A program made the position numbers and the translations under genes. The notes under the pieces were generated by a model, which saw only the letters and a list, made by a program, of their open reading frames with translations, was not told the origin of the DNA and made no database searches. 5,637 nucleotides of DNA, taken from NCBI GenBank assembly GCA_021852325.1, contig JAJZNM010000135.1, positions 7,183 to 12,819 of the forward strand. Direction: 5' to 3'. Every line of letters starts with the position of its first letter. The first letter of the stretch is position 1. Origin of the DNA: Pseudomonadota bacterium (GTDB taxonomy: Bacteria > Pseudomonadota > Gammaproteobacteria > JAKAQQ01). Positions 1 to 5,637 of this stretch are shown here, one piece after another.

Positions 1-1501
1 GCGTGGCCTGGAGCAAAGACAGGAGTGCCACGATCAGGATCAGGTTGACGAAGAGCGCGAGGTCCGCGATCACGCCAAACCACTTGTAGTAGAAGGCCAT
101 GAACAAGACGACCATAAGGAAACCCAAAACCACCGCAGCGACACCGTCCCGGATGTTTTCGCGGCCGAGGCTCGGGCCGATCGTGCGTTCCGCGACCACG
201 GTCATGGGGGCCGCGAGCGGGGTGCGCAAGAACAGGGCCAGCTTGTTGGCCTCAGGTTCCGTAAGTCCGGTGATCTGGAAGCTGCTCGAAAAGACGCCGC
301 GGATGGTCGCGATGTTGATGACCCGCTCGATCTTCCGGGTCACGATCACCGACTGGCCATCGACTTTCCGGTGCAGGCTCCGGTTCTCGATGTAGAGCAC
401 AGCCATCGGCTGGTTCAGGTTGTGACTCGTGGTCTCGAGCATCCGGTTCCCGCCCCGGGAGTTGAGCGTGACATTCACCGCTGGCTGGCCATTCACATAG
501 GCAGAGGTGGCATTGACGATCTCGCGGCCGCTCACAATGATGCCTGAACGCAACAGCACGGGTGCCCCCGCGGTGGTCGTGAACCGACGTGCGCCCGGCG
601 GCACCTGGCCTGACTCCAGCGCGCTCTGGGCACTGGGAGCATCATCGACCAGCCGGAACTGGACCGTCGCCGTGTCGCCGAGGCGCCGCTCGGCACGGGC
701 CGCATCCTGGATCCCGGGCAGCTCCACCACCACGTCATGCGCACCTTGTTGCTCCACCACCGCAGCCGTGACCCCAAGCTCGTTCACGCGCCGCCGCAAC
801 GCCGCCACGTCCTGCACGACGGCGACCTGGTCGAGCGAGGTCTTCTCCGCGGATCCATAACGCGCGGTGATCACGGGGAAACCACCAGCCTGGCCCGTAT
901 GCAGGATGAGATGCGGGTGTTCCCGGTGGATCAGGTGAAGCGCCGACCGGAGGTCGGCCGGATGGGCGAGTTCGACGCGCAACCCCACGGCGGCCCGGCT
1001 GATCCCGAGGTAGCGGATGGCATGGTGACGCAACAGGACTTCGAGGCCGGTGCGGATCCGGCCCAGGGCATCGTGGACCGCCGCCCGGGTATCGACCTCG
1101 AGGAGGAAATAGATGCCGCCCCGGAGATCGAGGCCCTCGGGCATGGGCTTGAGTCCCAGCGCACGCAGCCAGCCCGGCGTTTCGGGCACGAGGTTCGGGG
1201 CGACCGAGTAGTCTTCCCCGAGGACCTGCTTGAGGAGCACGAGCGCCTGATGCTGGACGGATTCCTGGGAAAAGACGAGCAGGACGTGATCCCGCTCGAT
1301 CCGGGCACGCTTCGCGGACAGGTGGTGTGCAAGGAGGTGGCGCTCGATCCGGGACAGGACCGCCGGCGGCATGACCGTGGCGCCGATCCGGGTCACGTTG
1401 AGCGCGGGAGCCTCCGGATAGAGGTTCGGCAATGCGAGGAGCGCCGCCACGAGTGTGACCACGATGACCAGAATGTTTTTCCACAGGGGATAGCGGTTCA
1501 T
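1..1501 (-). CDS. secD: SecD, Sec translocon accessory subunit (partial, C-terminus beyond window)
   Basis: SecD is an inner-membrane protein that, with SecF and YajC, uses the proton-motive force to help pull preproteins through SecYEG on the periplasmic side. The reading frame is open from the ATG at 1501 to the window edge, giving 500 codons. Visible parts are a first membrane helix at about residues 8-27, the conserved DLRGG motif at 125-129, and a long periplasmic domain that includes a stretch typical of the family at about 237-268 (RRRVNELGVT, then QQGAHDVVVELPG). IGPSLG at 441-446 leads into membrane helices at about 453-471 and 474-497. E. coli SecD has 615 residues, so roughly 115, including the last helices, lie outside. 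The start lies 43 bases after the yajC stop, with a weak AGG eight bases before the ATG. No frameshift or missing motif is seen in the visible part. SecF is expected next. Confidence 0.97.
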   Translation of the reverse strand, partial: MNRYPLWKNILVIVVTLVAALLALPNLYPEAPALNVTRIGATVMPPAVLSRIERHLLAHHLSAKRARIERDHVLLVFSQESVQHQALVLLKQVLGEDYSVAPNLVPETPGWLRALGLKPMPEGLDLRGGIYFLLEVDTRAAVHDALGRIRTGLEVLLRHHAIRYLGISRAAVGLRVELAHPADLRSALHLIHREHPHLILHTGQAGGFPVITARYGSAEKTSLDQVAVVQDVAALRRRVNELGVTAAVVEQQGAHDVVVELPGIQDAARAERRLGDTATVQFRLVDDAPSAQSALESGQVPPGARRFTTTAGAPVLLRSGIIVSGREIVNATSAYVNGQPAVNVTLNSRGGNRMLETTSHNLNQPMAVLYIENRSLHRKVDGQSVIVTRKIERVINIATIRGVFSSSFQITGLTEPEANKLALFLRTPLAAPMTVVAERTIGPSLGRENIRDGVAAVVLGFLMVVLFMAFYYKWFGVIADLALFVNLILIVALLSLLQAT

Positions 1502-1544
1502 GGATTCGGCCTGTTCACTCGGGCTCCGGCGCGGAGAGATCCGT

Positions 1545-1880
1545 TCAGACGGCTTTCAGGGTCCCCTTGGGATAGACGGCGGCGACGGCTTGCCGCTGCA
1601 AGGTGAGTTCGACTCCATTGGATGCCTCGAGCACGATGAACTGCTCGTTCAGCCGGACGACCCGGCCGACGAGACCGCCCTGGGTGAGGACCTCGTCACC
1701 CTGAGCCAGCCCTTCGATCAGCTTGCGGTGTTCCTTCTGCCGTTTTTGCTGGGGACGCATGGCCGTAAAATAGAAAAACAGGATGAACACGACGAAAATG
1801 AGCACGAGGCTCCAGACGTTGCCACCGGAAGACGGGCCGGGGGCGGGGCCTTGGGCCCAAGCGTTTGGGATCAGGTTCAT
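1545..1880 (-). CDS. yajC: YajC, Sec translocon accessory subunit
   Basis: YajC is a small single-pass inner-membrane protein that associates with SecD and SecF in the holotranslocon; its exact role is not settled. The product is 111 residues, against 110 in E. coli. It has a short N-terminus rich in Ala, Pro, Gly and Ser, one membrane helix at about residues 22-40, then the hallmark RPQQKRQKEHRKL (42-54) and GDEVLTQGGLVGRV (61-74) segments, and ends with the family-like YPKGTLKAV. The frame is open further upstream, but the ATG at 1880 is chosen because it gives the normal family length and has a GGGAG ribosome site eight bases before it. The gene lies 37 bases after tgt and 43 bases before secD, in the conserved order, so co-transcription is likely. 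Confidence 0.97.
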   Translation of the reverse strand: MNLIPNAWAQGPAPGPSSGGNVWSLVLIFVVFILFFYFTAMRPQQKRQKEHRKLIEGLAQGDEVLTQGGLVGRVVRLNEQFIVLEASNGVELTLQRQAVAAVYPKGTLKAV

Positions 1881-1888
1881 GAGTGAGG

Positions 1889-1893
1889 CTCCC
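1889..1893 (-). promoter_or_regulatory. Ribosome binding site of yajC
   Basis: GGGAG on the minus strand sits eight bases upstream of the ATG at 1880. It decides the yajC start: the open frame reaches back to about 2102, through the end of tgt, but only this ATG combines a good Shine-Dalgarno sequence with the normal YajC N-terminus. Confidence 0.7.
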
Positions 1894-1917
1894 GCGTGCG
1901 ACTGGTAAAGTGCGCCA

Positions 1918-3030
1918 TTATCGCACAGCTTCCCCATCGCCTTCCAAGGCCAGGATTTCCTGCGCGACGGGGGCGAGTCGCCCGGCCTCGATGGCGGTGC
2001 GCAGACGGGCCAGAAGCGTCTGGTAGTAGGTGAGGGTGTGGAGCGACAGCAGCCGGAGCGTGAGCGGATCGCCCACCCGGTCGAGGTGGTGGAGATATGC
2101 ACGACTCAGGCGCTGGCAGGCCGGGCATGGACAATCCGGATCGATGGGACGCTCATCAGTCCGGTAACGGGCATTGCGCAAGCGGAGGACACCCTGGCTG
2201 GTGAACAGGTGGGCATTGCGGCCATTGCGCGTGGGTAGCACGCAGTCAAAGAGGTCGATTCCTCTGAGCACAGCCGTGACGAGATCAGCCGGCTTGCCGA
2301 CGCCCATGAGGTAACGGGGGCGGTCCTGAGGGAGAACGGTTTTCAGCGCATCGAGGATGGCGAGCCGCGCCGGGGCGGGTTCACCCACTGCGAGCCCGCC
2401 GATCGCAAATCCGGAAAACCCCATCGGTTCCAGGGTCTCGAAAGCGCGCAGCCGGCTCGGAATGTCGACTCCACCCTGCACGATCCCAAAGAGGGCCTGC
2501 TCCTCCCGCTCGTGGGCGCGGCGGGAGCGCTCAGCCCAAAGAATCGAGCGGGCGAGTGACCGTTCGATCTCCTCAGGGCTCGCCGGGTAGGGAGGACAGT
2601 GGTCGAGGACCATGCACACGTCGCTCCCGAGCGCCTCCTGGATTGCGATCGCCCGTTCGGGTGTGAGGCGAAACAGGCGTCCATCCACCGGTGCACGGAA
2701 GGTGACGCCTTCCTCATCGATCGTGCGGAGGGCCCCGAGACTCATGACCTGAAACCCCCCCGAATCCGTCAAAATCGGCCCCTCCCATCCGATGAAGGCG
2801 TGGAGCCCTCCGAACCGGCTGATCACATCGATGCCCGGGCGCAACGCGAGATGGAGCGTATTGCCGAGCACCATTCGGCTTCCGCTCATCCGGAGGTCGG
2901 CGGCATCGAGACCCTTGACCGCTCCGTAGGTGCCGACGGGCATGAAAGCCGGCGTGTCGACGGTACCTCGCGGGAACTTCATCTGCCCGCGACGGGCATG
3001 TCCGTCCCGAGCCAGGCACTCAAACACCAT
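1918..3030 (-). CDS. tgt: tRNA-guanine transglycosylase (queuosine biosynthesis)
   Basis: Bacterial Tgt replaces guanine-34 in the anticodon of tRNAs for Asp, Asn, His and Tyr (GUN anticodons) with preQ1, the precursor of queuosine. It acts in the cytoplasm. From the ATG at 3030 the product is 370 residues, normal for the family. The catalytic Asp of LTDSGGFQV is residue 89, the same number as in E. coli. The nucleophilic Asp is residue 262 in LFDCVLPTRNGRNAHLF, GIVQGG (182-187) helps bind the base, and the zinc site is intact with Cys300, Cys302, Cys305 and His331. The frame is open to an ATG at 3060, but family alignment of the N-terminus (VFECLARDGHARRG, then PAFMPVGTYG) favours 3030. That start overlaps the queA stop by 11 bases. 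No strong Shine-Dalgarno site is visible, so translational coupling to queA is inferred. Confidence 0.97.
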   Translation of the reverse strand: MVFECLARDGHARRGQMKFPRGTVDTPAFMPVGTYGAVKGLDAADLRMSGSRMVLGNTLHLALRPGIDVISRFGGLHAFIGWEGPILTDSGGFQVMSLGALRTIDEEGVTFRAPVDGRLFRLTPERAIAIQEALGSDVCMVLDHCPPYPASPEEIERSLARSILWAERSRRAHEREEQALFGIVQGGVDIPSRLRAFETLEPMGFSGFAIGGLAVGEPAPARLAILDALKTVLPQDRPRYLMGVGKPADLVTAVLRGIDLFDCVLPTRNGRNAHLFTSQGVLRLRNARYRTDERPIDPDCPCPACQRLSRAYLHHLDRVGDPLTLRLLSLHTLTYYQTLLARLRTAIEAGRLAPVAQEILALEGDGEAVR

Positions 3031-4057
3031 CACGTTCAGGAATCCACATGGCATCGCCATAGCTCAGGAACCGATAGCCGTGGCTCAGCGCGTGGGCATA
3101 GGCCCGCTGGATACGGTTCGGTCCCGTGAAGGCGGCCACGAGCGCAAGGAGCGTCGATCGGGGCTGGTGAAAGTTCGTGAGAAGGGCATCGGTTAGCTGA
3201 AAGGCAAACCCCGGGCGGATGAACAGGCGGGTGCGCCCCGGACCGGGCTGCCAGGACTGTCCCGGGGCGGTCCTCAACGCCAGCGACTCAAGGGTCCGGA
3301 CCACGGTCGTGCCAACCGCCACAATGCGCCCCCCCGACTGCCGGGTCCGGACCAGGTGACCGACTGCCTCCGCGCCCACGCTATAGGCCTCTTCGTGCAT
3401 CCGGTGATCTTCGATCCTTTCCGTGCGCACCGGCTCGAACGTGCCGGGGCCGACATGGAGGGTCACCTCGGTGGTCTGGATCCCTCGCCGGGCCATGGCC
3501 TCGAGCAGTGGAGCGTCGAAATGCAGTCCGGCTGTGGGCGCGGCCACCGAACCCGGGTGTTTCGCATAAACGGTCTGGTAGCGCTCACGGTCTGAGTCCT
3601 CGTCCGGCCGGCCGAGATAGGGTGGAATCGGGACATGTCCGACACGCTCGATCCAGTCCCATCCCGCTCCCTGATCATGTTCGAGGATCCAGCCTTCCAC
3701 ATCCCGCTGCACGACGATGAGACAGACCGCCCCCTCAACGAGGATCCGGGTTCCGGCCCGGGGGGGCTTGCTCGTTCGAACCCAGGCCCGCGCGGCGTGG
3801 GGGGAGAGGATCTCCGTGATCAGGACCTCGGCCCGGCCACCTGTGTCCTTGTGTCCGTGAAGGCGTGCAGGCATGACCTTCGAGTTATTGAACACGACGA
3901 GATCCCGCGGGGTCAGGAAATCCGGGAAGTCGTGCATGTGCCGGTCACTGAACCCCGAGGGCTCGACGACGAGTAGCCGGCTCGCGCTCCGTTCCGGATG
4001 AGGATAACGGGCGATCCGCTCCTCCGGCAGATCGTAGAAAAAATTCTCGCGTCGCAT
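3020..4057 (-). CDS. queA: S-adenosylmethionine:tRNA ribosyltransferase-isomerase
   Basis: QueA transfers and isomerises the ribosyl group of S-adenosylmethionine onto preQ1 in tRNA, forming epoxyqueuosine. It acts directly after Tgt, the next gene. The 345-residue product from the ATG at 4057 carries the family's conserved blocks in order: DLPEERIARYPHPERSASRLL (9-29), DLVVFNNSKVMPARL (52-66), GSVAAPTAGLHF (169-180), HVGPGTF (201-207), MHEEAYSV (220-227), GTTVVRTLES (249-258), TNFHQPRSTLL (294-304) and YRFLSYGDAM (328-337). E. coli QueA has 356 residues. The frame is open upstream to a GTG at 4108 and another ATG at 4087, but QueA proteins begin two to three residues before the F-x-LPE block, which fits 4057. 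A promoter-like TACAAT at 4088-4093 would also exclude the longer forms. The ribosome site is weak. Confidence 0.96.
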   Translation of the reverse strand: MRRENFFYDLPEERIARYPHPERSASRLLVVEPSGFSDRHMHDFPDFLTPRDLVVFNNSKVMPARLHGHKDTGGRAEVLITEILSPHAARAWVRTSKPPRAGTRILVEGAVCLIVVQRDVEGWILEHDQGAGWDWIERVGHVPIPPYLGRPDEDSDRERYQTVYAKHPGSVAAPTAGLHFDAPLLEAMARRGIQTTEVTLHVGPGTFEPVRTERIEDHRMHEEAYSVGAEAVGHLVRTRQSGGRIVAVGTTVVRTLESLALRTAPGQSWQPGPGRTRLFIRPGFAFQLTDALLTNFHQPRSTLLALVAAFTGPNRIQRAYAHALSHGYRFLSYGDAMWIPERDGV

Positions 4058-4087
4058 GCCGGCCCGTTCAGGATCGTTGATGCCCAT

Positions 4088-4116
4088 ATTGTAGGGATCT
4101 TGGCGCACTCCCGCCC
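4088..4116 (-). promoter_or_regulatory. Possible promoter of the queA-tgt-yajC-secD operon
   Basis: On the minus strand, TACAAT (4093 down to 4088) matches five of six bases of the sigma-70 -10 element. Seventeen bases further upstream the -35 position reads GGGCGG, a poor match, so it may need an activator or be weak. Transcription would begin near 4081 and give a leader of about 24 bases to the ATG at 4057. This is inferred from sequence only. Confidence 0.3.
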
Positions 4117-4131
4117 GGATCGCGCTACACT
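4100..4131 (+). promoter_or_regulatory. Possible promoter of the DUF481 outer-membrane gene
   Basis: TTGGCG (4100-4105) and TACACT (4126-4131) resemble -35 and -10 elements, with a spacer of 20 bases that is longer than the usual 16-18. Transcription would start near 4138, about 22 bases before the ATG at 4160. The element overlaps the candidate queA promoter on the other strand, so the two divergent units could share regulation. The long spacer limits confidence. Confidence 0.35.
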
Positions 4132-4159
4132 AGGAGCGCCTCCGACCGCCTGAATCCCG

Positions 4160-5041
4160 ATGCGCCGACCCGCCATCTCCAGAACGCGTGGAGTCCAGCT
4201 ATTTCAGGATGAATCCAAAACCCCGGGGCCACCTCCGAAAGTCACTGGCCAGTGCTCCCGGATCCGGGCAACCGCCCTCCTCTTGCCGACGCTCTTCACC
4301 CTGACCCTCGGGCTCGCCCTGCCCCGGCGGGCCCATGCAGACTATGACTGGAACGAGATCGATCTCGACAACACCGTCCTCCAGAAAACCACCAAGACAT
4401 CCGGTTTCCAGGGCTCGATCTCACTGGGCTATCTCGGCACGACGGGAAACATTGAATCGACCAGTCTGAACGGGAAGATCCTCATCGGATACCGCATCCA
4501 TCGCTGGCGGACCGATCTCGACCTGCGGATGATCCAGGCCGACACAAATCAGGTCCTGACCGATCAGAGCCGTGAAGCCACGTCCCAGACCGATTACGAT
4601 TTCACGGCCCATAACTACAGCTTTCTCTATCTGGATTATCTGAATGCGCCATTCAGCGGTTACGACCGCCGTTACACGGAGGTCGTGGGCTACGGCCGGC
4701 GCCTCATCTCGGTTGCCGACCAGTCGCTCGATGCCGAAATCGGCGTGGGCGGACGCCAGTCACAGCCCACCACGGGGACCCCGCGAAGCTCGGCGATCGA
4801 ACGGGCCGCCCTGGATTATCACTGGAAGATCAGCAAGACGAGCTCGCTCCTGGAAGGGCTGAGCATCGCCCATGGCGTGTTCAATACCTATACCGAATCG
4901 GAGACTTCGCTCGTCTTGCATCTTGCCGGAAACTTTGCGCTCTCGGTTTCCTACACCATCTCGCACAACTCCGCTGTACCCGTCGGGTTCGTCAAGACCA
5001 ATACCGAAACTTCGGTCTCCCTGATCTACAGTTTCAACTGA
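4160..5041 (+). CDS. DUF481 family outer-membrane beta-barrel protein
   Basis: The protein looks like a DUF481 member, a family that includes E. coli YdiY, described as a salt-induced outer-membrane protein; the molecular function is not established. It has 293 residues. A hydrophobic segment at about 38-54 followed by PRRAHA and then DYDW indicates signal peptidase cleavage after Ala60, leaving a mature chain of 233 residues. The mature part has alternating strand patterns typical of a barrel: SGFQGSISLGYLGTTGNIES (81-100), a GYGRRLI then AEIGVGGR block (177-199), DYHWKISKTSSLLEGLSI (219-236) and the final TSVSLIYSF (284-292). Two oddities are the 34 residues before the hydrophobic core, long for a signal peptide, and a final Asn after the Phe that usually ends such proteins. 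No alternative ATG exists before the core. It is divergent from queA and no functional link is evident. Confidence 0.85.
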   Translation: MRRPAISRTRGVQLFQDESKTPGPPPKVTGQCSRIRATALLLPTLFTLTLGLALPRRAHADYDWNEIDLDNTVLQKTTKTSGFQGSISLGYLGTTGNIESTSLNGKILIGYRIHRWRTDLDLRMIQADTNQVLTDQSREATSQTDYDFTAHNYSFLYLDYLNAPFSGYDRRYTEVVGYGRRLISVADQSLDAEIGVGGRQSQPTTGTPRSSAIERAALDYHWKISKTSSLLEGLSIAHGVFNTYTESETSLVLHLAGNFALSVSYTISHNSAVPVGFVKTNTETSVSLIYSFN

Positions 5042-5131
5042 CGGACACGCAGCAAACCCGGCAGCAGGCTACGCGCCGGATGCGGAAGCGCACAACCCGT
5101 GACTCCCGCCTGCCAGCCTCGCTCGCGGGTG

Positions 5132-5157
5132 GCCCAACCCCTCTCCCCGGGCTGGGC
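5132..5157 (+). terminator. GC-rich hairpin after the DUF481 gene, possible terminator
   Basis: GCCCA (5132-5136) pairs with TGGGC (5153-5157) and CCC (5138-5140) with GGG (5149-5151), with one A-C mismatch between them and an eight-base loop. It lies about 90 bases past the DUF481 stop codon. No run of T follows, so it is not a standard intrinsic terminator; it may stabilise the 3' end or be incidental in GC-rich DNA. Confidence 0.3.
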
Positions 5158-5183
5158 ATCCCGGTGCCCCGCCCGTGCGTCAT

Positions 5184-5212
5184 TTGCGGAGACCCGCCTC
5201 ACCGGAGATAAT
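5184..5212 (+). promoter_or_regulatory. Sigma-70-like promoter, probably for tRNA-Leu
   Basis: TTGCGG (5184-5189) and GATAAT (5207-5212) match the -35 and -10 consensus at four and five of six bases, with the ideal 17-base spacer. Transcription would begin near 5219. The only plus-strand gene immediately downstream is the tRNA at 5318, which would then have a 5' leader of about 100 bases to be removed by RNase P and other nucleases. Confidence 0.5.
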
Positions 5213-5232
5213 GTCACGACTCCGATCGGCAA

Positions 5233-5296
5233 GGCCTGTGATCGAGCCGGAAACGGCTGGCACCTGTTTCATGCCCGAAAGCCCGGCATCCAGGCC
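5233..5296 (+). other. Possible folded leader upstream of the tRNA
   Basis: Within the inferred tRNA leader, AGCCG (5245-5249) and CGGCT (5254-5258) form a perfect five-base-pair stem closed by a GAAA tetraloop. GGCCTG (5233-5238) can pair with CAGGCC (5291-5296) around it. No T-run follows the inner hairpin, so it does not look like a terminator. The fold is read by eye; function is unknown and chance is possible. Confidence 0.25.
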
Positions 5297-5317
5297 TGAC
5301 CCTCAAACCCGAAACTG

Positions 5318-5404
5318 GCCGGGGTGGCGGAACTGGTAGACGCGCCGGACTCAAAATCCGGTTTGGGCAACCAAGTGAGGGTTCGATTCCCTCCCCCGGC
5401 ACCA
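5318..5404 (+). tRNA. tRNA-Leu (anticodon CAA)
   Basis: This is a complete 87-base class II tRNA. The acceptor stem GCCGGGG (5318-5324) pairs with CCCCGGC (5394-5400), followed by the discriminator A (5401) and an encoded CCA (5402-5404). The anticodon stem CCGGA/TCCGG (5345-5349 and 5357-5361) encloses the loop with CAA at 5352-5354, which reads UUG leucine codons. The long variable arm TTGG-GCAA-CCAA (5363-5374) and the A discriminator identify leucine. The T arm GAGGG/CCCTC (5377-5381 and 5389-5393) encloses TTCGATT. Every stem pairs perfectly, so the gene should be functional. It stands alone, without neighbouring tRNA genes in the window. Confidence 0.98.
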
Positions 5405-5441
5405 CCATCGCTCTTGACTGGCACCCGGTGCGCCCCCGCCA

Positions 5442-5471
5442 TTGACAGGACCTGGAAAAGGCGGGTATCTT
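5442..5471 (+). promoter_or_regulatory. Promoter of the PAP2-like gene
   Basis: A perfect -35 element TTGACA (5442-5447) is followed after 18 bases by TATCTT (5466-5471), which matches four of six -10 positions. Transcription would begin near 5478, leaving a leader of about 25 bases that contains the AAGAGA ribosome site (5489-5494), eight bases before the ATG at 5503. It is the best promoter candidate in the window. Confidence 0.6.
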
Positions 5472-5488
5472 GGACCCGACGACCCGCC
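5460..5488. repeat. Inverted repeat overlapping the PAP2-gene promoter
   Basis: GGCGGGT (5460-5466) and ACCCGCC (5482-5488) form a perfect seven-base dyad separated by 15 bases and centred at 5474. It spans the -10 element and the predicted transcription start. It could be a repressor operator or, if transcribed in part, contribute little as an RNA hairpin, because the left arm lies before the predicted start. It could also be chance in GC-rich DNA. Confidence 0.4.
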
Positions 5489-5502
5489 AAGAGACATTCC
5501 CC

Positions 5503-5637
5503 ATGCATCTTCTTGCGCAGGTGGTCCAGCTCGACACCGAGCTTTTCCTCTTCATCAACAACCACTTCCACTTCCAGATCCTCAACGACAACATGAGGGC
5601 ATTCACCTACCTCGGTAACGGGTGGGTCGTCTACTGG
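5503..5637 (+). CDS. PAP2-like membrane phosphatase (partial, N-terminal 45 residues)
   Basis: Only the first 45 codons are in the window and the frame is open to the edge. The segment LDTELFLFINNHFHFQILNDNMRAFTYLGNGW (residues 10-41) resembles the N-terminus of PAP2-type integral-membrane phosphatases, in which a short D-x-x-LF-x-xN stretch precedes the first membrane helices. Family members remove phosphate from lipid phosphates such as phosphatidic acid or undecaprenyl pyrophosphate. The catalytic motifs KX6RP, PSGH and SRX5HX3D are not in view, so substrate and even family rest on this short similarity. The ATG at 5503 is chosen for the AAGAGA ribosome site eight bases before it and the TTGACA promoter upstream. 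Confidence 0.6.
   Translation, partial: MHLLAQVVQLDTELFLFINNHFHFQILNDNMRAFTYLGNGWVVYW

Noticed and set aside
737..1606. A 289-codon open frame on the plus strand
   Set aside because: It lies antisense to secD, whose frame shows continuous family motifs. The antisense translation is charged, low in hydrophobic residues and matches nothing I recognise, which is the expected mirror of a GC-rich gene.
2599..3129. A 176-codon open frame on the plus strand
   Set aside because: It is antisense to the tgt start and queA end, both well supported by catalytic motifs; no domain or ribosome site supports it.
4058..4108. PreQ1 riboswitch ahead of queA
   Set aside because: The leader to the ATG is short and shows no preQ1 aptamer-like hairpin with an A-rich tail; the longer upstream codons are also not supported by QueA alignment.
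4100..4115. Possible sigma-54 promoter beginning TTGGCGC
   Set aside because: The invariant GC expected ten bases after the GG is CC here, so the -12 element is missing.
5099..5299. A 66-codon plus-strand frame in the DUF481-tRNA interval
   Set aside because: It starts with GTG without a ribosome site, has no recognisable domain, and overlaps the promoter and leader of the tRNA.
5318..5404. tRNA-Leu as an integration site for a mobile element
   Set aside because: No integrase gene and no repeated copy of the tRNA 3' end is present in the 233 bases that follow; the next gene has its own promoter directly downstream.
5324..5596. A 90-codon open frame beginning MAELVDAPDSKSG
   Set aside because: It translates through the tRNA-Leu gene; this peptide is a familiar annotation artefact of tRNA-Leu sequences.

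Overview
This is a GC-rich bacterial window with the gene order queA-tgt-yajC-secD on the minus strand, the layout known from Gammaproteobacteria such as E. coli. The protein sequences also look proteobacterial: a YajC with a short small-residue N-terminus and one membrane helix, a SecD with the DLRGG and IGPSLG motifs, and a DUF481-type outer-membrane protein that implies a Gram-negative envelope. I cannot name a genus from the sequence alone.

Layout. Positions 1-1501 (minus) hold the first 500 codons of secD, cut by the window edge. YajC follows upstream at 1545-1880, tgt at 1918-3030 and queA at 3020-4057, all minus and transcribed right to left. The spacings are tight: an 11-base queA/tgt overlap, 37 bases between tgt and yajC, and 43 bases between yajC and secD. 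They probably form one operon that joins the last two tRNA-queuosine steps represented here (Tgt base exchange, then QueA transfer of the ribosyl moiety) to the SecDF-YajC accessory complex of the Sec translocon. SecF is expected just beyond the left edge.

A 102-base divergent intergenic region (4058-4159) separates queA from a plus-strand DUF481 outer-membrane beta-barrel gene (4160-5041). A 276-base non-coding stretch (5042-5317) follows. It contains a GC-rich hairpin, a good sigma-70-like promoter and a possibly folded leader ahead of a complete tRNA-Leu(CAA) gene (5318-5404) with encoded CCA. The window ends in the first 45 codons of a PAP2-like membrane phosphatase gene (5503 onward), preceded by a strong promoter candidate that overlaps a 7-bp inverted repeat.

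The coding content is conserved housekeeping plus two envelope genes. I found no CRISPR array, mobile element, toxin-antitoxin pair or defence system, and no convincing undescribed system. The points worth a second look are small: the dyad at the PAP2 promoter, the roughly 100-base tRNA leader, and the 60-residue N-terminal region of the DUF481 protein.
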